Part shown: in pieces, positions 12,437 through 28,247 of the stretch
How positions within the stretch are numbered: position 1 is the first letter of the stretch
How the letters are laid out: every line of letters begins with the position of its first letter
From: Nymphaea colorata
Lineage: Eukaryota > Streptophyta > Magnoliopsida > Nymphaeales > Nymphaeaceae
Direction of reading: 5' to 3'
Length of the DNA: 64,000 bases
NCBI RefSeq assembly: GCF_008831285.2
Contig: NC_045138.2
Location: 19,315,934 to 19,379,933, forward strand
Made by a program: the position numbers and the translations under genes
The notes under the pieces: model-generated
Told to the model about the DNA's origin: nothing
What the model saw: the letters and a program-made list of their open reading frames with translations, nothing else
The model's database searches: none

Positions 12437-13490
12437 TCTAGATACATAAATAAGTTTGAAGGCTTGTTTACATAATCAAGAGGGCGACACAGGTTTTCGA
12501 GGGACGGCTAATCCTCTTTCTTATTGTTGCAAGGCGTCTGGCTCAGGAAGTTCTCAAAAATAAAGCAGTCCACTTTGTTCATTGGGAAGGTCAACTCTGT
12601 GCTTTGTAGTCAGTCATCTTTAGTTAAAAATAAGAACCACGGCATGTTCTCATGTATTTCATATTGTTATGCAATGTGACCTTTTTATTGTGGAAAACTT
12701 CTCTTCTTGTTTCACGTATTGACTTGTTTATGGACACTGCAGTAGGACCTGTTTGGTTAGCCCAAATATCAAAGAATCGAACATTTAAAATAGAAAAGCT
12801 AATTTTTTTAACGTTATGGCATTTGGGCAAAGAACCAGAAAAGTAAAAAAGCGATTTTCTTTGGAAATAGGTGGTCAGTTTCTTGAAAAATAGAAAAAAA
12901 AGTTTTCGTTTTAGAAAACCTAAGAACAAGAGCACAACTTTCTTCTATGTTGCTTCCACTGTCCTCTTTTTTCTTTGGTAATTCTTAGGAACCATGTCAC
13001 CGACTCACCAACCATCTTATGGTGTGTGATTTGTGAATGACTAAGAGTTGGCCCTTTTAATCTCTGCTTGACCAAGAAAGGCTGGGAATTAAATGGGCAC
13101 CTTCTGTTCAGTATCTGCTTTCTATATATTATCATCAACAAATTTATTATTAGTAATGATATAATAAATTAATTTAATTTAATAAATTTATTATTAGTAA
13201 TTAATCGGATATTAAATTAAAAGTTATGGTTTCAGGTCCCTCCTTCGCGTATTTTATAACTCTTTCATCTTTCACTGCTCGCTCTCCAATGCAACATAAA
13301 TGGGATGTTTGGATGGCTCTGTAAAACGAAGTTTAGATTATTATATAGTATTTGGATGCCATCAAGGCTGTACTAAGGGAAACTCTGCCTGGGCAAAACC
13401 AAGGAAGTGAAATTTCTGCAGGTTATCCATAAAAACTGTGTCATATAAAAAAATGAAAAAAGAAAACCATGATCTCGTTTCATTAATGTT

Positions 13491-14514
13491 CATTGAGTAC
13501 TTCATTTTTATAAATCCAAGTTTTCATAAAAAAATCTTCGATTTTTTCCGGAAACAGATGATTATTCATCTGCTTTTCACGTTCCGTGAATGGCCGGGAC
13601 ATTGAGGAATATCCAGAAGGGTATTTCGGGAATCGATCTGATTCTATCTCTGTTCATTCCGTTTGAAGAGAGGAAGGATCCCAAAGAATCAATCTTTCTT
13701 TTAGTTGCGGAATCTCTGTTTGATTGATCAATGTGTGATATTCTGAATCCTCATTCCTAATGGAATCGAAATGATCTCTGGATTGATCAGAAGATCCTTT
13801 CAATTGGCTAGAATCCGTTACTTGAACGAAAATAGATCTTGTGGAATCATATTGAATATTTGAAACTATATTAGATGAGGAAGTCATCCAAAAAACTCCC
13901 TAAGAAATCTGCTTATTGATGAGTAAGTGCAGTAGTGGAAGCAAAGGGGGCCGGCCGGCATGGGCCAATCCACACAACCCCGGAGAAGCCATCACCATGG
14001 TAAGATCCTGCTTCAAATTAGAAATCATGACCGTCCTCAAACTTTAACTGACTTCCACCTCCTTTGACCATTTTATCGCCATGGAGGCTTCCTTGCATGA
14101 ACTCCAAATATTCAATTCCCTTCCGATTATTTAGTTTCAAATCTACATTGAAAATCGAATTTGTGTCACTAATGAATTCAAGTGTTATTAATCAGCTTAG
14201 CAGAAAAAAAAATTGTGCAGATATATAGTGGAATTAAAATCCGCCTACTGCATTAGCAACGGTTTTTTGTTGAACCATGGCTTTTCGAGATTTTTACCAG
14301 CAGAATCTGGGATTTTCAGTGAAGATTAAAAAAAAAAATAATACATTTGGCAGCCAAAATTTTCAATTTATATGCATATGCATGATTTGTCAATTTCTTT
14401 GTCCAGGTTTAGATACAGAAATACTCGTCTCTCATATATAGAATTTGTATATGCCTCTGTTTGGGTTTGAATGGATAAATATTTCTATCTCTGGCAACAC
14501 ACTACCCAATATAT
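13491..14514. other. ~1 kb insertion specific to copy B
   Basis: Copy A runs directly from CATTAATGTT to TGCATCAAGCTGTATG (about 1170-1195). In copy B the same two blocks are separated by about 1 kb. The first part of the insert is a chloroplast ycf2 fragment; the rest (13920-14514) is anonymous and carries no gene I recognise. It could also be read as a deletion in A, but the plastid content favours insertion. Confidence 0.75.
13530..13920 (-). pseudogene. Nuclear copy of a chloroplast ycf2 fragment (NUPT)
   Basis: On the minus strand 13887-13654 encodes a stretch matching the chloroplast Ycf2 protein, including [19 protein letters not shown] and [17 protein letters not shown]. The match continues past an in-frame TGA (13651-13653) with [20 protein letters not shown] and TEREKQM. 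That TGA replaces an arginine codon of the plastid gene (CGA to TGA), and another in-frame stop (TAG) lies just before the fragment's first methionine. Ycf2 is a giant plastid AAA-type protein (over 2,000 codons), so this is a tiny non-functional piece. Edges are approximate. Confidence 0.93.
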
Positions 14515-14606
14515 TGCATCAAGCTGTATGTTTAATCATGTAAACTTGATGTATTGCATAGAGTGGCCATGATTAAAGGACGCCTAAGTTGGCTCGAAAA
14601 TTTGTG

Positions 14607-14632
14607 CATATATATATATATATATATAGTCA
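14607..14632. repeat. Short (TA)n microsatellite
   Basis: TA run in copy B placed just before AGTCAGCAATGCAATC, as is the shorter TA run in copy A near 1720. Confidence 0.9.
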
Positions 14633-15351
14633 GCAATGCAATCAACTAAACGCTGAAAGAATATTTCGACGATGTAATGCACTCAACAATTGTTAAGAGT
14701 GAATAAATGTCTCGATTCTCACCAACTAAGTTTGCAGCTGATTAAGCCCATCTTGATGATGACGAAGACAAGTAAGAGCCTAGTTTTGGATATCATCTAA
14801 AATGTCATGTGATTTCTTCTTTTCCCCCTTTGGGATGACCATAAGGTGAAGGAATAATAGTACTTAATATATGCTTCGCCATGAAAATGGTAGGGTTAAG
14901 AAAGATTCATATCGTTATTCATACTTTGCTCCAAATGTCCTCAAACAAAGACAGACAATTGCTTAATTAAAAAAGTTAACAAAGAATGCTAGCTTAGCTC
15001 GACCAGACTAAATCCATTATGTGCATTTAATAAAACATTGCTTTGATAAAACAATAAATCCATTATCTGCATGTTTGAAAAGTCAAGTCCTTTCTAATTT
15101 CCTATTATGTGTGTACCTATTGCCGTGCGCTTGAACTTCTTATTAAATTATGCTTCGCAATCTTAGAAGGTTAGTTTTATTTTCTGGAATATTTCGAGAG
15201 CAATGTATATGGACACTTGTGACTTGTGAGGATCCAACCTGATGTCAACGGAAAAGAGAATATTTAACGTGATTTTGACGTGTTTTTTTAATTCCCCATA
15301 AAATTTGACTTTCTTTTTCTTTACATATCGGTTTTTTTTTTTTTTACGGGA

Positions 15352-15710
15352 AAAATGCACCTAGATGGTGGTATGCGGAAGATGCATATATAGTGCAAGA
15401 GCAAGTCATGGTCTTCGTATTCGTATTGATGATTTAACACCTCCATATTTAATTGGTTATGTATGCTGATATGCATAAAACACGGTGCTTTTTATTTTTT
15501 TTAAAAAAGTTCGTTTTTTTCGGTGAAAATGCACCTAGATGGTGTGTCGCCAAAGATGCATAATACGAGGACATTATGCATCCATATCTAACTATATACG
15601 CATAATAAGTAGTTATTTTATTTTATTTTTTATTAAGGATTAACGTATTTTTTTCCCGTGAAAATGCACCTAGATGATGCTACATTCCAGATGCATAACA
15701 CAAGAGAAAG
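15352..15710 (+). repeat. Three-copy motif array, copy B
   Basis: AAAATGCACCTAGATG(G/A)TG starts at 15352, 15526 and 15661, the counterpart of 2615-3005. Spacings are 174 and 135 bases, the second shortened relative to copy A. Confidence 0.75.
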
Positions 15711-16049
15711 TCGTCACGGTCTCCACGTCCATGTTCTTATTTGCATATGAAAATGTTGCGTAGTTTGTGAGACCCACTAGCACATTACTGTAATGCCATT
15801 GAAGGAATAGAATTCAGAGGATACTATGTTCTATTAATGTGTTTGGTAGCTTCATATCTCAAGTCTATGGTCTCGAATCTGTCACTCATTTGACATCCCT
15901 TTTTATGTTGGATTCACAAAATAAACAAACAATAGATTTCAGATCGATAGAAAAATGAGAATTTGAGATCTTCAGTCTGGCCAAAGCCTCGTATTTAAGA
16001 TACAAAGGATGCGGGGTTTGATCTCAAGTCCTCCAATCTGAGATCCTTA

Positions 16050-16216
16050 GACTATGTTTGATAGCCTTGGATTTTAAATCGGATTCTAAAACCATGGATA
16101 CATTTGATTGTTTAAATAAGGTAACACAAATTTGATTTTCTAAACTGTGGATTTTAACCTAATTATTGATTTAAAATCAGCCTTGGATCTCAAATCAGAG
16201 GCTATCAAACATGACC
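16050..16216. mobile_element. Tourist-like MITE, copy B
   Basis: Same element as 3328-3503 at the homologous site, again flanked by TTA (16047-16049 and 16217-16219) and with the same terminal inverted repeats. It is about 9 bp shorter because of a small internal loss. Its shared position shows that it inserted before the duplication. Confidence 0.7.
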
Positions 16217-18068
16217 TTAGTGATCTCATTCATCTCAGAAGTCGGATCCAAAGTAAAAAGGGTTTGCTTGGCTCCAAAATAATTATTAGATTTTTTCAAT
16301 AGCAAACTGTAAATTTCTTTCAAATTAGTCTCCAATTGCTTTTAGATGAATTTTTTCTTTATGGACAAGCAAGTGAGGAATAAGGAGAGTTTTTTAATTG
16401 GTTGTTTTAAGAAGGTTTTTAACTAGAATAATATTGTGCGCTTCATATACATTTCCGTTGTACTTCGACACACCGTCATTGTGCCTAGCGTTTGATCATT
16501 GGTCCTAAAAATAATGTCCACAATGACATTATGTCTCCCGTCGCTAAGGGGTTTCGCGCAAGAATCCTTACTTCAGGCTCAAATGAATGGGTGAACTTTA
16601 CTTTACATAGCGTAATTGCGCAAACTCAAAAATGAATGTGCCATTTATTGCGTTGAAGTATGCTTTTTGGAGGTGCCTTATAATTATGCAATTATATTTG
16701 TTGGCATCTTTGCATGGGTCGACTCATGAACATCAGCTCACATAGTGTTTCAACTGTCAAATGACTCTTTACAGCCCAAGGGTACTTTCAATGCATCGAG
16801 TTAACGCCTTCGCTATGCTTCAATTTTGCATATCAATATCTCTCTTGTCTCTCAAAGCGGCCACCTACCGGTCCTCGCATCGTCTTTTGTACATAAAGAA
16901 AGATTATTTCTGCCAATTAGCTGGTTTTTGAAACTGAACTTTATTGTGGTCTCTTTTTTTTATCATATTTTAAGTGTAGCTCCAATTCCATTGTATTTAT
17001 TGACTTTTCATAATCTGACATCCATATTGCAGCGGTGGTCGCCCCAGAGATCTTTAAGTTCTAATGAATACCATTAACGCGCTTTCTAATAGAGCTGATT
17101 AGGGGAGGTGACAATTTTATTCACAGTATTATTTTATATTTATATAAATAACTCAGCTGAGCCGGCCCACCCTTAACATGACTCATTATCAGGCCAGGCT
17201 GCCCAATCTCAACTTCGGTGAAACGCTACCATGGAAAGGAAGGCAGCGCGGACTCGGTTCCATGAAAGCAAACCCACCAAATGGTGTGGTCGCCGGTGGA
17301 TAGATGCCGGACCCTTGACTTGAACGCTTCACCCTCGAAAATTTAATCGCTCTCATTTATTTACATGGTTTTACCAGGCGCCCGCGCCCGTGCCGCACTA
17401 AGCGGATCTAAATTGATCCCTTCCAAATTAATTAATCTGTACTTAAGCAGTGGCGGAGCCAAGAATTTAAGTTGAGGGAGACAGCTTCGACCCTTCAGCA
17501 TCAGTATCATCTACCAAGTTGACCGCTGAGAATGGTCAAGTACAGCCACCATGAAATAATCAACATGGTAAGACTCAGCCAAATTTTTGTTGGTTTTACC
17601 AAATGTTTCAATTAAAAAACTTGCAAGTTGAAAGGGATGTTAATTTCAAGTTTAATTTGCAACAAATTGGAAGCTGTGAGAAGTTGGGCTTATAAATTAT
17701 AAATTAAGGCAAGTAGAATGTACCATGACAAATTTCAAAATACCAGTGTACATCTAGTGGTGGAACCAGAAATTTTGGATTATAAAAATAAATAAATCGT
17801 TCAGGTGCCCATATGTAAAATCAAGGTTTTGTAAGCTGCCACGACAAACTTCGGGCGAGCCGATTCAAGTTTTCTTCAACTTATATATTACTCAGGCTCA
17901 AGCTCAAACTAGCTTAACTCGTACAGCTGTGTGTGGCCTTAAGGGTTGTACGAGGGTTGAAACTAGAAATTTTTTATAAGAAGAGCCGAATTAAAGTTTC
18001 TAAATTTTGATTGGGGCCGAAATATCATCTTGCAAAATTTTGATATATGACAAGCAAAGTTTTCTAAA

Positions 18069-18071
<3 letters not shown>

Positions 18072-18109
<38 letters not shown>
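18072..18109. repeat. (TA)n microsatellite
   Basis: Uninterrupted TA run inside copy B, absent from the homologous place in copy A. Confidence 0.95.
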
Positions 18110-18112
<3 letters not shown>

Positions 18113-20602
18113 TGGGGCCAAGGCCTGTGCTCTCCCTCTCCACCGGCTACGCCCTTGGGCAGCAGGACAACTCATATCCAATGGGTTTAGAGTTCGAATC
18201 TAATGGCTACTTCATGCCCCGGTATGTTATTCCTCTAAATTGTAAACAGTGGACTCTAAAGCAAACCAAAACCTTAGAGATATAAGAATGTAGTCTTGAA
18301 AGAGGTTTTGCGTGGAAGGCGATTTCGTAAACATTATAAAAAAAATATACATATGTGCGTATGTCACATATGTGTGTATGTGAATGTATGCAATACAAAC
18401 ATGCATTTTCATAAGCTCAACCAATTCTTATACTGCAGCTCGGCTTGTTTCTCAAACCTAAACAGTCAGGTTATTCAAGCCTTTTACTAGCACTAAGATT
18501 GGAATCTGCCATTTATTCAGGCATTTCTTTCTTGGGTAAATAAGATTTGCATAATGTAGTCGGGTGAAACTATTACTACATCTGACTCAATTGTTAAATG
18601 ATAGGATTACAGCCACTCGCATGGACCCTACTCGTGCAAATTCGTAGAATTAATCATGTCAATTTACAAATTTGTTTACTAGCTATTTGCACTCACGAAT
18701 AACAAGGAAACTTGAGTTCTTTATTTTTAAAGTGACGGTTTTTTTTTTTTTTGTTTCTGTTGCAGAACTCCTGGGCCGCCTCCTTAAGCAAATTGTCCTG
18801 CAAATATACTTAAAAGAGGACTCACCTTGATTTGGGACTCTAAGGTTGTGTTTGATTACCTGTATAATTTTTACTTTATGTTGACTACTGTTGTGCTTGG
18901 ATGACCAAAAACAATGTTTTGTGTGAAGAAGCCAGATTATGATGCCATTTTGACAGCAAAAATGGCGTTTAAGAGTGTTTGAATGACAATTGAAAATGGG
19001 TTTGTGAAAAACCTCGTTTTGCCTCTAAAGCCGTGTTTAATGGTGTCGTCTAAATATTTTAGTAGAAGCTCGACTTGAACATCGTGAAATTTTTATAGGC
19101 GAGCAGGAGGTTAACAATTCAACCTCCAAAAAAGGTTTGTGGTGGGTCCTGTGCTATGTGAGGACCTGGTAGAGTAAACAAGACATTTGTCCTACCGAGG
19201 TTCTAGTGCAGCCCAAGACTCCAAGAAGAGGGAGAATAGACTCCACCAGTTTTCGACGCAGCCCACGACCCCATAGGCAGAAAGAATAAAGGAACCTTCA
19301 ATCCTATTCTCCGACCGTCATAAATGTAACCAGTTGCTCACACAACAAATTTAGAAGAAAGATGTCTAATCCAACTAAAAATCCACTACTAAAAACACAC
19401 ACTTTCTGAATATGTCCAACGTTCTCCTTGTCTGCATTCAAACGGCCGATTATGGATCGAACATCTCAAACAATCAACGCGGTCCACCTAACCATAAATG
19501 CAGATCTTGAACCCGTTGTGGGTCCTAGTGAGTTTGTTTACTACGACTTCCTTCCTTGCAGCACGCAATTTGGTAACTATACAGTCTCAATAATTCCCCA
19601 GGATGGCGTCACTGCATGCGTGAGTCCTCATGCTTTCAACCTTCTGCCACTATTAAAGAAAAGCTTTCCCCACATGTTCCGCCTTATCCAAAATGTGCCC
19701 AACACCAATCAAGAGGTTCCGGGTTCAAATCTCACTGAGGTTGTCCCCCTACCTGCCCACCCAAACCTTTAAAAACTCATCTCTTCATGTACCCATAAAA
19801 TGCTGCCTGTCTGTTCCAAAATTATAAATAAGAGTGTAATTTAATCAAGTAAGTTGTACATCCTCTTTATGAGTGACAGACATTAAAACGTTACAATCTG
19901 CAAAGGTTTTTTTTTTTTTTTTTGTTGCTAGTCTCTTCTTGGTGTGTGGATGTGAATTATGTTGTGAACGTATTTGCGATTTATTAAATATTAAGTGGAA
20001 TATTTCCAAATATGTCAAAATTGAGCAGCTATTGGTTTGTTTCTCAAGGAGAAAAGTCACATTGATGAGAGCAAACTTTAGGTTACACATTGAAATGGTT
20101 GCACCAAACCTTGCGCAAGTGGGGACTGTTGGGTTAGACTTGGGTGAGCCTTTTGTTGCTTTCTAGGGGCAGATTTTCTAGCCCATAGTTTAATAACCCC
20201 CAACTTGATCGATTCCAAATGTTCATACTTAATCAAATCCTCCCTCTAACTTAAATCCAATTATCTGGGATCACATAAAAGGCAATACATAGATGATAAG
20301 AAAAAATATAAGTAGTCTTGGATTTACAACTAAGTTTCAAGAAAGCCCTGATCGCGTTTAAGGCTTTAAGCTTAAAAGTCGGGGTGTTATATTAGGCAGA
20401 CCTTAGTCTAGTTGTAGCTGGCTCCATATGATCTAGCTCTCAATTTGCATTTGTTTAAGCAAAATCCCAATAGCTTGGATTTGTTAAACCCGAGATGGAA
20501 ACAGAATCCCGACCAGTTTACAGCAGTTGGGTGGACTACCATGCCTGTGGCCAACCAGTTGGGTGCAGACTGCATTATGTGCTTTGCATCTCACACCCAC
20601 GC

Positions 20603-20649
<47 letters not shown>
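20603..20649. repeat. Compound (TA)n(GA)n microsatellite
   Basis: TA run followed directly by a GA run, then GGAGGGAGGAAGGGAGGGAG. Confidence 0.95.
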
Positions 20650-21016
20650 TATGGAGGGAGGAAGGGAGGGAGAGATTGATAAAAGCTAAGATACTTAGGT
20701 CACTAAAAGTTTATTTTGAATAAGACATAAACATCTTAATATATTTGTAGAAATTATTTTGATATAAAACGTTGCCTTGAATCCAAAGTCATTTTTATGA
20801 AAAATATTGATTTTTCTATCGTCAAAATGTTGATGCTATGAGAGCCATTCATTTTTTTCTATTATAAAAAACATTATTAAAACCCAGAAGATGATCAACT
20901 TAAGATATATATTGCATCAACTTGTTCTTAAGATTATATTGGTAACGTTAGATTTAAAAAAAAATACTTTAAATATTATATTTAAAGGGTTTGGTTCTGG
21001 TTTCTACCAATCACTA

Positions 21017-21059
<43 letters not shown>
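21017..21059. repeat. Compound (AC)n(TA)n microsatellite
   Basis: Five AC units followed by about 16 TA units. Confidence 0.95.
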
Positions 21060-21063
<4 letters not shown>

Positions 21064-22352
21064 GTGAGTACGTCAGTTGAATGTAAAATTTAAGAACTTA
21101 AGCAGGTTTTTTATTAATAACTGATAAGTTCAACAGCTTCTACAGTTTAGTATATAGTGAAGATTTATTTGTTTGGAAAAAATAAAATAAAATAAATAAA
21201 ACAAAAGATGGCATGTGGCAAGCTTAACAATTCACGATAATCGTTAATTTATTATTTCAGTAGAAATTACTCCAAGTCTCTGAATTCATTTGGTCACAAC
21301 CAATAAAAGAAGAGGGCTACAACTCCAATTATATAGCTTAGGCGACCGGGTACGAAATCTAATAAGGACATCTTGCTTTTGTCATACAGCGAGAGATTCA
21401 ATTTTGAAACTTTTACGATCTAAAGAAAAAAAAATGTGAAGAGCGTCAAGTTGAAGAAAATAAATCAAATATTGACCCATTCCCCAATCTATGAAGCTGC
21501 TGCTGTTTTCAAAAGAAAAAAAAAAAGTGAATTGGCTGAGCAACTTGCACTATAGTAGCTAAAATTATCTTATTCATAAAATGTCTTAATGTGGGTTGTA
21601 GTTTTCCTAACAATTAAAACTTAGTCAAATGGGTTGGTTTGGAAAAAGTGATGTTTTGAAGTTTTATGTCTTTGTCTTTGAAAGTTCACAAGGACAGCTA
21701 ATTCAACATAGCACGACGCTTTATCGTATGTGCCTAACATGCAAGCTGCATCATATAGCACTGGCTTAAATGTTCGGCCCCTAGCATCAGCTTTCGATCA
21801 ATGGAGAAAACATTAAACCCTTTTTCTGAAATTAAGTAAAAAATATTGGACAGACTTTAGACCTATCTGATCAACAGGCATTCTTCTTCCTCTTTTGTCC
21901 TTCTCTCCACTTGTCTGCTTCTTCGGGTCGTGTTTGGAGGTTGTGGTTCATTTCAACTTGGTGACGCATTTGAGAAGAGCGCAACAACAAGGTCTTCAGG
22001 GACACATTCTCTTCGTCAGATTATATGGCTTGTCTTGTGCAGGGGATGTCCAGTTTGTCATTCAGCTAAGGCGCCATGGTCCGTCTGCGGTTGGGTGACG
22101 GTGCCGCTCTTTCTTTCCTCTCTATTCATACCTTTCTTATTTCATTGTGCATTGTATTGTATATTTCATCTTTTTGCTTTTGTTTTTGCCAATTGCTTTT
22201 GTATGTAGGAGACTTTTTGTCTCCTTATTATATATTTCTCATTTTATCGTGTGAGTCCCTTTCTTAAGCCGCCATTGTGGTACAAATTCCTGTAAAATAA
22301 TTTTTCAAAATGCCTTAACTCGTATTTCTTTGTCTCCAAATTTAACATATAA

Positions 22353-22575
22353 AAATCTTGGATAAGTGATTGATATATAAATTTTAAAATTTTTAATTTA
22401 ATTTATAAAAGAATTTTGAAAAAAAAAATAACTCTTAATAAAGTTTTGAAGCTATAATTGGGAAATCTTGGATAAGTGATTGATATATAAATTTAAATTT
22501 TAATTTAATTTATAAAAAAATTGAAAAAAACATATTTTAACTCTTAATAAAGTTAAGTTTTGAAGCTATAATTCG
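22353..22575 (+). repeat. ~110-bp tandem duplication upstream of the OAS-TL gene
   Basis: AAATCTTGGATAAGTGATTG begins units at 22353 and 22463, and both end with GTTTTGAAGCTATAATT. The units differ by small indels in AT-rich runs. The array ends about 270 bp before the putative first exon of the cysteine synthase gene. Confidence 0.9.
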
Positions 22576-22672
22576 GCTTCCACGAAAAAGTTAAAAGAAC
22601 ATTAATGTAATATAATATATTTAAAACGAAGATTCGAATCAACCTGAGGGGCTTCCGGAATTTTTATCATAA

Positions 22673-22680
22673 TGACGTCG
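22673..22680. promoter_or_regulatory. TGACGTCG, possible bZIP (TGA-factor) site
   Basis: TGACGTCG lies about 170 bp before the upstream ATG of the OAS-TL transcript region. TGACG cores are bound by plant TGA-type bZIP factors (established knowledge); use here is inference. Confidence 0.25.
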
Positions 22681-22844
22681 TGTTTTGCAAAATTGATAGA
22701 GTGCCGCCCCTCGTCTCCTCCTTTTTTGCAACTCTCCGGGTCAAACACTTCCGAATAAAAAAAAAAATCTAGAAAGAGAAACTGGGAGAAGGAGAGAGAG
22801 AGAGGGGAAGAGATTTTCTATTCATTTTTGGGTTGGGTTATAAA

Positions 22845-22991
22845 ATGAGTTTAAAAATCGCACGCCTCTCGTCGGCCGCTATAAAATGGGGAAGTAGAGT
22901 ACCTTCTCTGCGCCTTCCGAATCACAACTCCTTCGCTCGCTTCGTCCATCTCAGTGTGAAGAGTTGCAGCCTTCAGCCAAAGAGAAGATCG
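22845..22991 (+). other. Upstream exon of OAS-TL: uORF or targeting presequence
   Basis: ATG (AAAATGAG context) opens a 49-codon frame ending at a good donor TCG|GTAAAAG. The peptide begins MSLKIARLSSAAIK and ends KSCSLQPKRRS. It has no Asp or Glu and many Arg, Lys and Ser, like a mitochondrial or plastid presequence. Joined to the best acceptor (TTTCTTTACAG, exon from 23806), the frame is out of phase with the enzyme and stops at 23851-23853, making a 64-codon uORF overlapping the main start. Joined to the AG at 23811-23812 it fuses in frame to the enzyme's ATG. I infer a 5' exon; which splice is used is unknown. Confidence 0.5.
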
Positions 22992-23568
22992 GTAAAAGAA
23001 TTGCGAGAAACTTTGTTACTCTATGATGTAGCTTTCCATTTTCTAGTGCTCTTTTCAGGCCAGTGAGAGAATTTTTGCCCTTTCTCTTTCCCGGTTAGTA
23101 GGCAGAGAGGGAGAAAGAGAGAGAGTGAAAGAGCGAGTCGTTATGAATGGATGATGCTTTTCTATGTAAATGAAAGTTCTGAATTTTTACGAAATTGCTA
23201 CCTTTTTTGCGATTGTATAATTGTAGAAGCTTTTTGGTTCTCTTCCGGAGAACTTCCGGGCGATAATGGCTTGCGTTTTCCTCTTTTATCACTCGAAGGA
23301 ACTAACTTCTGTGGTATTTTGACGATCCTGGACACTTCGCGTTCGGTATTCTAAGAAATGAAGACATTGCGGTGCTTCTTTCGATAGTTTTACAGTTTTA
23401 CTGGAGTTCTCGTTAATCTACGGTGGATTTTTCGGCTGGAGATTTTTTTTTTTCGTTACCTCATTTTATTTTTTAACGGTACTTTTATCGTACTATCTAT
23501 GTTTTAGCGGAGAAAATTGCTCTTTGAAGAAGTAATTAATTGTCATTTATTTTGTTATGATCCACATT

Positions 23569-23589
23569 CCCCCCCCCCCCCCCCCCCCC
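23569..23589. repeat. Poly-C tract of about 21 bases
   Basis: A long uninterrupted C run inside the 5' intron of the OAS-TL gene, followed by TTTTTCACGCCCCC. Homopolymers of this length are prone to sequencing error, so the exact count is uncertain. Confidence 0.9.
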
Positions 23590-23812
23590 TTTTTCACGCC
23601 CCCTTTTATAAAGTTGATCGAAGAATGCGAAGCTTTTTCTGGCTGTTTGAGTAAATCTTTACAATATTTTATGTGAAAGTAAAGAAATCGCTCCGTCGAT
23701 TCAGTATTAAACATGCTGCCATTATCATCAACGTTTGCATTTATAAGTACCTGTGGCGTTTGGGAGAATTAAGGCCTATCTCTGTTTTCTGTTGTTTCTT
23801 TACAGTCTGAAG

Positions 23813-28247
<4,435 letters not shown>

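Larger units (their letters stand above)
12752..19060 (+). repeat. Right copy (B) of the ~6 kb direct duplication
   Basis: Starts about 315 bp after the RLP stop codon and repeats 432-6350 in the same order and orientation, including the three-unit motif array and the MITE. It differs by an insertion at about 13491-14514 that contains plastid DNA and by shorter sequence opposite copy A 4858-5468. The start-to-start distance between copies is about 12.3 kb, and the RLP lies between them. Confidence 0.85.
19061..22352. other. Gene-poor intergenic stretch
   Basis: No gene is supported. It holds TA/GA and CA/TA microsatellites (20603-20649 and 21017-21059), a poly-T run near 19908, and a box-B-like GGGTTCAAATC at about 19723 that may be a SINE remnant. 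The open frames here begin without ATG or have no recognisable similarity. Confidence 0.5.

Noticed and set aside
19428..19772. 114-codon open frame
   Set aside because: It has no ATG at its start, no recognised motif, and lies in repeat-bearing intergenic DNA. GGGTTCAAATC near its end looks more like a SINE remnant.
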